Shown in pieces: positions 1-6,019 of a stretch of DNA of 6,187 nucleotides. Both the position numbers and the translations under genes were made by a program. The stretch comes from an uncultured Desulfurellaceae bacterium (GTDB taxonomy: Bacteria > Campylobacterota_A > Desulfurellia > Desulfurellales > Hippeaceae): the NCBI GenBank assembly GCA_913056505.1, contig CAJXLZ010000064.1, positions 1-6,187 of the forward strand, given 5' to 3'. The notes under the pieces were generated by a model. It saw only the letters and a program-made list of their open reading frames with translations. It searched no databases and was not told the DNA's origin. Positions within the stretch are counted from its first letter, which is position 1, and every line of letters starts with the position of its first letter.

Positions 1-96
1 CCTATTATTTTAAATGCATATTCTTTTTCTGTAATACTTAATTCTTCTAGGTGGGTAGGATGTTTATGACTATATGGTGATTGTAATTTATAGTGT
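1..96. other. AT-rich left flank, no supported gene
   Basis: This stretch lies left of the tRNA promoter. The plus strand has stops in all three frames. On the minus strand one frame stays open from the left edge back into the tRNA. It reads plausibly like protein (residues such as HLEELSITEKEYAFKII near the window edge), but it has no in-frame ATG, GTG or TTG. The only nearby minus-strand ATG (101-103) is in another frame that closes after 18 codons. It may be the decayed or frameshifted start of a gene lying to the left, or chance. No hairpin terminator is visible. Confidence 0.3.
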
Positions 97-124
97 TTGA
101 CATTATTGTTTCGTTGTATATAAT
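97..124 (+). promoter_or_regulatory. Sigma-70 type promoter for tRNA-Leu and probably metK
   Basis: A perfect -35 hexamer TTGACA (97-102) and a perfect -10 hexamer TATAAT (119-124) are separated by 16 bp, one short of the 17-bp optimum. The expected start site is about 131-132, leaving a leader of only 5-6 nt before the tRNA at 137. The discriminator after the -10 box is AT-rich. The GC-rich discriminator typical of stringently controlled tRNA promoters in E. coli is absent. It is the only convincing promoter upstream of metK, so it probably drives the tRNA and the downstream genes together (inference). Confidence 0.8.
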
Positions 125-136
125 TTTTTAGGTTTA

Positions 137-224
137 GCCGAAGTGGCGGAATTGGTAGACGCGCTAGATTCAGGGTCTAGTGAGCTTTTTGCTCGTAGGG
201 GTTCAAGTCCCCTCTTCGGCACCA
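137..224 (+). tRNA. tRNA-Leu, anticodon CAG
   Basis: A complete class II tRNA with encoded CCA. The acceptor arms 137-143 (GCCGAAG) and 214-220 (CTTCGGC) pair perfectly. The discriminator is A221, as required for leucine tRNAs, and CCA is encoded at 222-224. The anticodon stem 164-168/176-180 (CTAGA/TCTAG) encloses the 7-nt loop TTCAGGG, with anticodon CAG at 171-173, which reads CUG codons. A long variable arm (GAGC, TTTTT, GCTC; 182-194) marks the Leu/Ser/Tyr class. The T arm is 197-213 with loop TTCAAGT. No terminator follows; metK begins 24 nt after the CCA, so the tRNA is probably excised from a longer transcript. Confidence 0.97.
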
Positions 225-233
225 TATTTATAT

Positions 234-240
234 AAAGGAG
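234..240 (+). promoter_or_regulatory. Ribosome binding site of metK
   Basis: AAAGGAG lies 8 nt before ATG 249. It fixes the metK start at 249 and rules out the upstream in-frame GTG at 180, which lies inside the tRNA. It begins only 10 nt after the tRNA CCA end, so it stays on the mRNA after 3' processing of the tRNA. Confidence 0.9.
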
Positions 241-248
241 CAAATATT

Positions 249-1409
249 ATGCCAGCCGAAGAAACATTCCTTTTTTCCTCAGAATCCGTAACAGAAGGAC
301 ATCCGGACAAGGTAGCTGATCAGATATCAGACGCTGTTTTGGATGCCATTATTAAGAATGACAAAAAATGCAGGGTAGCATGTGAAACATTTTTGGCTAC
401 AGGTCTTGTGCTTGTCGCCGGTGAGATTTCAACAACCACCTATGTCGATATACCGGACATCGTCAGGCGGACAATCAAGAAGATAGGCTACACAGATGCA
501 AACTACGGTTTAGATTATAAATCGTGTGCTGTATTAACGGAGATAGATAAACAGTCAGCTGATATTGCTATGGGTGTTGATCTGGACAATAAGATAGGTG
601 CGGGTGATCAAGGTATGATGTTCGGATATGCAACAGACGAGACAAAAGAACTGATGCCGATGACAATAATGCTTGCCCATAGCCTGGCAAGACGCCTTTC
701 GGATGTTAGAAAGCAGGGACTTTTGCCCTATTTAAGACCTGATGGAAAAACCCAGGTTACTATACGATATAAAAATAATATACCTGAAAAAATTACCGCT
801 ATTGTCGTCTCTGCTCAACACGATCCGGGTGTGGAACTGCAAAAATTGCGTAAAGATGTAGTAAAAGATGTTATCGAATATATTATACCAAGGGAAATGT
901 GGGACAAGGATATAAAAATATATATTAATCCTACGGGCAGATTTGTTTCTGGCGGTCCACATGCAGATACGGGCTTAACAGGTAGAAAAATAGTTGTTGA
1001 CACATATGGCGGCATGTGCCCACACGGCGGCGGTGCATTTTCGGGAAAAGATCCAACTAAAGTAGATAGGTCCGCATCTTATATGGCACGCTACATAGCA
1101 AAAAATGTTGTTGCAGCAGGACTGGCAAAAAAATGTCTTGTGCAACTGGCATACGCCATAGGCGTTGCAGATCCGGTCAGCATTATGCTGAATACATACG
1201 GCACATCCAAGCTGCCCAAAGAGGATATAAAAAATTTAGTTAAAGACTCTTTTGATTTAACGCCGGCAGGCATGATAAAAGAGCTGGATCTGCTAAATCC
1301 GATATATGAAAGAACAGCTGCTTACGGTCATTTCGGTAGAGAAGAGGCCGGGTTTACATGGGAAAAAACGGATAAAGCGGAAATTTTAAAAACTAAAGCA
1401 GGGGTGTAA
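249..1409 (+). CDS. metK: S-adenosylmethionine synthetase (methionine adenosyltransferase)
   Basis: This cytosolic enzyme makes SAM from ATP and methionine, releasing phosphate and pyrophosphate. SAM is the cell's main methyl donor and the cofactor of radical-SAM enzymes. The 386-residue length is normal for bacterial MetK. Family signatures are all present: the N-terminal SESVTEGHPDK with catalytic His18 (residues 11-21), the hexapeptide GAGDQG (117-122), the Gly-rich phosphate loop GGGAFSGKD (260-268) followed by PTKVDRSA, and the C-terminal YGHFGR (359-364). The start is ATG 249, set by the strong Shine-Dalgarno sequence; extending to GTG 180 would translate tRNA sequence. It follows tRNA-Leu(CAG) by 24 nt and precedes ahcY by 2 nt, so the SAM-making and SAH-removing genes are coupled. 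Ten of its 29 leucines use CTG, far more than its plus-strand neighbours. No SAM riboswitch is visible upstream. Confidence 0.98.
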   Translation: MPAEETFLFSSESVTEGHPDKVADQISDAVLDAIIKNDKKCRVACETFLATGLVLVAGEISTTTYVDIPDIVRRTIKKIGYTDANYGLDYKSCAVLTEIDKQSADIAMGVDLDNKIGAGDQGMMFGYATDETKELMPMTIMLAHSLARRLSDVRKQGLLPYLRPDGKTQVTIRYKNNIPEKITAIVVSAQHDPGVELQKLRKDVVKDVIEYIIPREMWDKDIKIYINPTGRFVSGGPHADTGLTGRKIVVDTYGGMCPHGGGAFSGKDPTKVDRSASYMARYIAKNVVAAGLAKKCLVQLAYAIGVADPVSIMLNTYGTSKLPKEDIKNLVKDSFDLTPAGMIKELDLLNPIYERTAAYGHFGREEAGFTWEKTDKAEILKTKAGV

Positions 1410-1411
1410 AT

Positions 1412-2668
1412 ATGAATTTTGACATAGCGGACATAAGTTTGGCAGAAAACGGTCAGAAGAGAATAGATTGGGCATTTATGAATATGGATGTGTTAAATTC
1501 CATACAGGATAGATTTGAAAAGGAAAAACCCCTAAAAGGCAAAACAATCGGTGCGTGTTTGCATGTAACCACAGAAACGGCTAATCTTGCAGTAACATTA
1601 AAAAAGGGCGGCGCAGATGTTTATCTTTGTGCATCCAACCCTTTATCTACTCAGGATGATGTTGCCGCAGCATTGGTAAAATATTACGGTATCCCTGTAT
1701 TTGCCATTAACGGCGAGGATAGAGACACATATTATGCTCACTTAAATGCTGTGCTTGATGCTGAGCCTCAAATTACAATGGATGACGGCGCAGATTTAGT
1801 TTCTACTATACATAGTGAAAGACAATATATGGCAGATTCTATATTAGGTTCAACAGAAGAAACTACAACAGGCGTTATCAGGCTAAAAAGTATGGAGAGA
1901 GATGGGGTTTTGCTATTTCCTGTTATTGCAGTTAATGATGCCAATACAAAGCATATGTTTGACAATAGATATGGAACAGGCCAGTCCACCTTAGATGGCA
2001 TTATACGTGCAACAAACAGACTCATAGCAGGATCGATATTTGTCGTTGCGGGATATGGATGGTGCGGCAAAGGTTTAGCATCGCGCGCCAAAGGAATGGG
2101 TGCAAATGTTATTGTGACAGAAACCAACCCATTAATGGCACTGGAAGCCGTTATGGACGGATTTAGGGTTATGCCTATGATTGAAGCTGCAAAAATAGGT
2201 GATTTTTTCTGCACGGTTACAGGTGATACACATGTTTTGAGAAAGGAACATTTTGAGGTTATGAAAGATGGCGCTATCGTAGCAAATTCAGGCCATTTTG
2301 ATATAGAGATAAATGTTGAACAACTACGCGAAATGGCGGTATCTACAAAAGACATCAGGGATTTTGTAAAGGAGTATAAAATGCCCAATGGCAAAAGAAT
2401 ATATCTTTTATCGGAGGGACGATTGGTTAATCTATCCGCAGCAGAGGGACATCCCTCTTCGGTGATGGATATGAGTTTTGCCAATCAGGCACTGTCTGCA
2501 GAATATATTGTAAAAAATCATGAAAAATTGGAAAAACAGGTTTATAAAGTTCCTAAAAGTATAGATGAGCAGATTGCAATGCTAAAACTACAGACACTCG
2601 GTGTTACTATTGATGAATTAACAGCGGAACAGGAACATTATCTATCAAGCTGGAATATAGGCACATAA
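1412..2668 (+). CDS. ahcY: S-adenosylhomocysteine hydrolase, short (thermophile/archaeal-like) form
   Basis: AhcY uses tightly bound NAD to cleave S-adenosylhomocysteine reversibly into adenosine and homocysteine, relieving inhibition of methyltransferases. At 418 residues this is the short form without the insertion of many proteobacterial enzymes. Expected sites are visible: substrate segment HVTTETA (51-57), Asp125, Glu150, Lys180, Asp184-Asn185, NAD-binding loop GYGWCGKG (214-221), GHFDIEI with His295 (294-300) and AEGHPS with His347 (344-349). The position of Cys195 in the mammalian enzyme is Thr189 (NRYGTGQS). The C-terminus ends SSWNIGT instead of the usual DHYRY tail that completes the neighbour's NAD site. 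Both traits, as I recall, are typical of the Thermotoga/archaeal branch. Its ATG lies 2 nt after the metK stop, with AGGGGT inside the metK end as ribosome site, implying translational coupling. The related Methanocaldococcus protein prefers S-inosylhomocysteine, so substrate preference is not certain. Confidence 0.95.
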   Translation: MNFDIADISLAENGQKRIDWAFMNMDVLNSIQDRFEKEKPLKGKTIGACLHVTTETANLAVTLKKGGADVYLCASNPLSTQDDVAAALVKYYGIPVFAINGEDRDTYYAHLNAVLDAEPQITMDDGADLVSTIHSERQYMADSILGSTEETTTGVIRLKSMERDGVLLFPVIAVNDANTKHMFDNRYGTGQSTLDGIIRATNRLIAGSIFVVAGYGWCGKGLASRAKGMGANVIVTETNPLMALEAVMDGFRVMPMIEAAKIGDFFCTVTGDTHVLRKEHFEVMKDGAIVANSGHFDIEINVEQLREMAVSTKDIRDFVKEYKMPNGKRIYLLSEGRLVNLSAAEGHPSSVMDMSFANQALSAEYIVKNHEKLEKQVYKVPKSIDEQIAMLKLQTLGVTIDELTAEQEHYLSSWNIGT

Positions 2669-2671
2669 ATT

Positions 2672-2677
2672 AAGGAG
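2672..2677 (+). promoter_or_regulatory. Ribosome binding site of mrp
   Basis: AAGGAG lies between the ahcY stop and the mrp start. Three start triplets are crowded downstream (ATG 2681, GTG 2683, ATG 2686). The spacing of 8 nt to ATG 2686 is best; GTG 2683 is 5 nt away, and ATG 2681 is followed at once by TGA. Confidence 0.85.
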
Positions 2678-2685
2678 TTAATGTG

Positions 2686-3717
2686 ATGAAAGAAAAAATA
2701 TTAAATGAGTTGAAGAAAGTATTTTATCCCGGAAAAACCAGTAGTGTTGTTAAAGAAGGTATTATAAAAGATATTATTATAGATGGCACAAAAGCCATAA
2801 TAAAAATAGAAACAGCAGAACAGAATCAGGCTGTTGTGGATATGCTGAAAAAAAGTATACCGATAGCTGCAAAAACTGTAAATGGTATTGAAAATGTCGA
2901 ACTTGAAATAAAGCGCGTAGAAGAAGTAAAAGAAAAGGTATCCAACATAAGATATGTGATCGCCACAACAAGCGGCAAGGGTGGAGTAGGAAAGTCCACG
3001 GTCAGTGTTAACCTCGCCATTGCTCTATCTAAGCTCAACTTTAAGGTGGGATTATTGGATGCAGATATTTACGGGCCAAACATACCTACAATGATGGGGA
3101 TAGAGGGTATGCCTGTGAAATTAGACCCAGATCATAAGGAAAAAATACTGCCCATAGAAAAGTATAATATAAAGATTATATCCATAGGCAATATGATACC
3201 TAAGGATGCTGCTGTAATATGGAGAGGGGCTTTGATTAACAAGGCTATCGAGCAATTTTTAAATGATGTAACGTGGGGAGATTTGGATTTTCTTGTGGTT
3301 GACCTACCGCCCGGAACAGGCGATGCGCAAATAACTTTGGCTCAAAAAACAAAGGTATCAGGCGGCATTATTGTTATCACACCGCAGAATGTTGCCCTAA
3401 GCGACGCTATGAAAGCCAACGATTTTTTCAAAAAACTAAATATTCCTGTGCTCGGTGTTATAGAAAATATGAGCTATTTTATATGCCCGAAGTGTGGAGC
3501 AAAAACAGATATATTTTCACACGGCGGTGGAAAGAAATTCTCTGTTGAATATTCACTACCATTTTTGGGAGAAATACCGATTGATGTTGAGGTAAGAGAA
3601 GGAGGCGATACGGGCAAACCTATTGTTGCTGTAAATCCTGATTCTCCTGTATCAAAATCATTTGAAGATGCTGCAAGAAATATAATTGAAAAGGTGAAAA
3701 TATTAAATAATGAATAA
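2686..3717 (+). CDS. mrp: Mrp/NBP35-family Fe-S cluster carrier ATPase (ApbC-like)
   Basis: Mrp/ApbC proteins are cytosolic P-loop ATPases that bind an Fe-S cluster between two subunits and deliver it to target proteins. The 343-residue protein has an N-terminal MIP18/DUF59-like domain (about 1-80) and a ParA/MinD-type ATPase domain (about 90-340). The ATPase shows the deviant Walker A SGKGGVGKST (96-105; Lys98 and Lys103), DADIYGPNIP (125-134), Walker B FLVVDLPPGTGD (202-213), and the cluster-binding CPKC (Cys267, Cys270) after ENMSYFI. The N-terminal domain is divergent: it has YPG where classical members have DPE, and it lacks a cysteine. I chose ATG 2686 over GTG 2683 for better spacing. 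It follows ahcY by 17 nt, probably in the same operon. No membrane segment is seen. An alternative name is apbC; the family call is firm, but its clients cannot be read from sequence. Confidence 0.93.
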   Translation: MKEKILNELKKVFYPGKTSSVVKEGIIKDIIIDGTKAIIKIETAEQNQAVVDMLKKSIPIAAKTVNGIENVELEIKRVEEVKEKVSNIRYVIATTSGKGGVGKSTVSVNLAIALSKLNFKVGLLDADIYGPNIPTMMGIEGMPVKLDPDHKEKILPIEKYNIKIISIGNMIPKDAAVIWRGALINKAIEQFLNDVTWGDLDFLVVDLPPGTGDAQITLAQKTKVSGGIIVITPQNVALSDAMKANDFFKKLNIPVLGVIENMSYFICPKCGAKTDIFSHGGGKKFSVEYSLPFLGEIPIDVEVREGGDTGKPIVAVNPDSPVSKSFEDAARNIIEKVKILNNE

Positions 3718-3786
3718 AATATACCAGGGGTGGACATAAGTATATTTGATCTTTTTCTGTAGTTTATTGAAGGGGCTTTTTATTAG
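3718..3786 (+). other. Gap between mrp and ppx without terminator
   Basis: This 69-bp AT-rich spacer shows no GC-rich hairpin followed by a T run, so mrp transcription may continue into ppx. The sequence TGGACA (3731-3736) resembles a -35 box, but no well-spaced -10 box follows. AAGGGG (3770-3775), 11 nt before the ppx ATG, is a rather distant ribosome binding site. Confidence 0.5.
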
Positions 3787-4710
3787 ATGAGACTGGCATC
3801 AATAGATATGGGTACAAACACAATAAGACTTTTAATAGCGGAAAAAAAGGTAAACTGCTCTTTTCAAATTTTGTACCAAGAAAGCAGAATAGCTCGAATC
3901 GGAGAAGGCTTCGGATTAAACAACAAAATAAACAGTGAGGCTCTTGAACGTACAAAATTAATATTAAATGATTACAGTAAAATAATAAACAATCATATTG
4001 TAGATAAAACATTTATTGTTGCAACAAGCGCCGTAAGAGAGGCGGAAAATAGAGATTGGTTTTTAAAAAATTTACACGATGCAGGTTTTGATATAGATGT
4101 TATAGATGCTCATAAAGAAGCATCGTTAACCCATCTTGGCATAGTTCACAATTTGGGTCCAATAATTCACAATAAAATATGGGTGGCATTTGACCTTGGA
4201 GGCGGTAGTACTGAATTTATGTTCTCTCATGGTATAGACTTAAAAAGTTCATTCAGTATACCGCTCGGCGCTGTTAAATTGTTTGAACAATTTATAAAGG
4301 CCGATCCACCGTCAATGCAAGACTTAAATGCAGCGGCAGATTATTTTATTGAAAAACTACGCGAAAAACTTCATGAAAAAAACTTTCTAAAACCTGAAGT
4401 TATTATCGGCAATGCAGGAACGGTTACAAGCCTGGCTGCCATAGATATGGGTATGGAAACATATTCCTACAAAAAAACTGAAGGGTATCTTCTAAAAAAG
4501 GACAGAATCAAAAATATATTGAATAAGCTTATATCGCTAAAGTCGGGTGATAGACTTGAGCACTTTAAAATTTTAGAAAAAGGAAGAGAGGATGTTATCA
4601 CTGTCGGAGCCAATGTAGTGCTTGGAATACTTAGCTTTTTTCAAAAGGATTATTTAATTACGACAAACGGTTCTCTTAGAGAGGGCGTTTTGATTGATAA
4701 ATTTTGTTAA
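3787..4710 (+). CDS. Ppx/GppA-family phosphatase, short two-domain form
   Basis: The family comprises exopolyphosphatases and guanosine pentaphosphate phosphohydrolases, which act on polyphosphate and pppGpp in the cytosol. The 307 residues cover only the two actin-fold ATPase domains; the C-terminal HD-like extension of the roughly 500-residue E. coli enzymes is absent. Motifs: phosphate-1 SIDMGTNTIRLL (5-16), ATSAVREAEN (79-88), phosphate-2 DLGGGSTEF (136-144), GNAGTVTSLA (208-217), GREDVI (266-271) and the terminal SLREGVL (296-302). In the helix that usually reads EEARL, this protein has KEASL (110-114), keeping only the second Glu (Glu111). Sequence alone does not separate Ppx from GppA activity, so I give no symbol. 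It is the last plus-strand gene, 69 bp after mrp, and its last 35 bp overlap the end of xseA on the opposite strand. Confidence 0.9.
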   Translation: MRLASIDMGTNTIRLLIAEKKVNCSFQILYQESRIARIGEGFGLNNKINSEALERTKLILNDYSKIINNHIVDKTFIVATSAVREAENRDWFLKNLHDAGFDIDVIDAHKEASLTHLGIVHNLGPIIHNKIWVAFDLGGGSTEFMFSHGIDLKSSFSIPLGAVKLFEQFIKADPPSMQDLNAAADYFIEKLREKLHEKNFLKPEVIIGNAGTVTSLAAIDMGMETYSYKKTEGYLLKKDRIKNILNKLISLKSGDRLEHFKILEKGREDVITVGANVVLGILSFFQKDYLITTNGSLREGVLIDKFC

Positions 4711-6019
4711 TGGTAGACGATACCTTGCCATCTTTAAACATTGTTGTTATATCATCATTAATATTTAGCTGATTTACTGATTTTACGGTATTGCCGTTCT
4801 TATCGGTTGTAATTGTGTAACCCTTCTTTAATATATTCTCAGGATTTAGCAATCTTAAAGCATTTGTAAGAAAATTAACGGTATTTTTTTTATTATGTAT
4901 AATATTAAGCATATCGGAAACTATTTTGCTTTTATAAAAATCACATTTTTGTCTATAGAGTGATAATTTATGTATAGGGCTATTATTATTTATAGTTTCA
5001 ACGAGCGACTGTAGATGAGCTTTATTCATATATATTATATTATTCATTGAAGAAATTACTTTATCTGTAAGTGAATCTGTAAAAAGATAAAGATTCTCTA
5101 ATAACGCCCTTAATTTATTATAATTTGTATGGTAAGAAATATATTCAAGCTCTCTTTTCTTGTTCAATACTACCCTATGAATATTATTGTCTATTGCCTT
5201 CTTTAATGTCTGCAATTTATCATATAGCTCTGCTGTTTTATGCGTCAAAAGTTCAGCAGCTGCAGAGGGTGTTTCAGCACGTTTATCAGCAACAAAATCA
5301 CACAGTGTAAAATCTATTTCATGCCCTATAGCGCTGATAGAGGGGTATTTTGAATGGTATAAAGCAAGGGCAATATCGGGGTCATTAAAAATCCATAAAT
5401 CCTCCATTGAGCCCCCGCCTCTTGCCAGTATTAATACATCTGCATCAATATTAGAATCATTTATTGCGCTCAAAGCATTTAGTATGGATTTTTTAGCCTG
5501 CTCACCCTGCACGATTACGGGATATAAATACATAATAATTCCCGCTGCGCGCCTTTTTGTAATCTTAATTATATCCCTTAGGGCAGCACCTGTTATACTT
5601 GTTAAAACAATAATCTTTCTTGGGTATTCAGGTATGGGGCGTTTCTGTTCAAAGTATCCCTTCTCTTTAAACTCTTTTTTGAGTTTTTCTAAATCATAAA
5701 ATTTTCTACCTACGCCGGATTCCCTTACATATTCTACAGATATCTGATAACTGCCTCCCTGCAGATATACATTAATTGAGCCAAACACAACAATCTTTGC
5801 CCCATTTGTCAGCTTGATTTTTAGTTTATGTGCTCTGCTTTTATATACTACAGCCCTTATACTTGATTTATCATCAGTTAAAGAAAAATATATATGTCCC
5901 GATGAATGGTATTTTAAATTTGATACTTCGCCTTCAATCCAAATATCATAAAAATTTGATTCTAAAATTTCTTGTATATTTCTATTTACTTCGCTAACAG
6001 AATAGATATCAACTGCCAT
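4676..6019 (-). CDS. xseA: Exodeoxyribonuclease VII large subunit
   Basis: XseA is the catalytic subunit of exonuclease VII, which with several copies of small XseB degrades single-stranded DNA into oligonucleotides from both ends. The 447-residue length is close to E. coli's 456. Domains in order: OB-fold DNA-binding region with YSVSEVNR and VEGEVSN-like, HSSGHIYFSL and SINVYLQGGSYQ segments (about 1-100); catalytic domain (about 120-260) with TGAALRD, LARGGGSMEDLW and GHEIDFTLCDFVADKRAETPSAAAEL; long coiled-coil stretch (about 260-385); C-terminal NPENILKKGYTIT segment (392-404). Residues matching the E. coli functional set Asp155, Arg205, His238 and Asp241 appear as Asp149, Arg200, His233 and Asp236. 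The ATG overlaps the end of ruvA by 11 bp with no strong ribosome site, suggesting translational coupling. No xseB is in the window. Confidence 0.96.
   Translation of the reverse strand: MAVDIYSVSEVNRNIQEILESNFYDIWIEGEVSNLKYHSSGHIYFSLTDDKSSIRAVVYKSRAHKLKIKLTNGAKIVVFGSINVYLQGGSYQISVEYVRESGVGRKFYDLEKLKKEFKEKGYFEQKRPIPEYPRKIIVLTSITGAALRDIIKITKRRAAGIIMYLYPVIVQGEQAKKSILNALSAINDSNIDADVLILARGGGSMEDLWIFNDPDIALALYHSKYPSISAIGHEIDFTLCDFVADKRAETPSAAAELLTHKTAELYDKLQTLKKAIDNNIHRVVLNKKRELEYISYHTNYNKLRALLENLYLFTDSLTDKVISSMNNIIYMNKAHLQSLVETINNNSPIHKLSLYRQKCDFYKSKIVSDMLNIIHNKKNTVNFLTNALRLLNPENILKKGYTITTDKNGNTVKSVNQLNINDDITTMFKDGKVSSTINKIYQSKRPL

Noticed and set aside
60..80. Seven-codon mini-ORF (MFMTIW) as a leader peptide
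   Set aside because: It lies upstream of the predicted transcription start and has no regulatory codon pattern or attenuator hairpin.
180..248. Upstream in-frame GTG extending metK by 23 codons
   Set aside because: The extension would translate the 3' half of the tRNA and skip the strong AAAGGAG before ATG 249; MetK proteins normally begin close to this ATG.
732..1015. Short minus-strand open frames inside metK
   Set aside because: They are shadows of metK with no independent support.
1768..2484. 238-codon open frame on the minus strand
   Set aside because: It lies entirely antisense to ahcY, whose catalytic motifs are intact, and its translation resembles no protein family I know.
3731..3763. 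Possible promoter (TGGACA ... TGTAGT) before ppx
   Set aside because: The spacing is about 21 bp and the -10 match is poor.
4673..4683. Small inverted repeat CTCT-TAG-AGAG as a bidirectional terminator between ppx and xseA
   Set aside because: The stem has only 4 bp, is not GC-rich and lies in coding sequence of both genes, so it is too weak to call.
5187..5699. 170-codon open frame on the plus strand
   Set aside because: It is antisense to the conserved catalytic core of xseA and has no ribosome site or recognisable motif.
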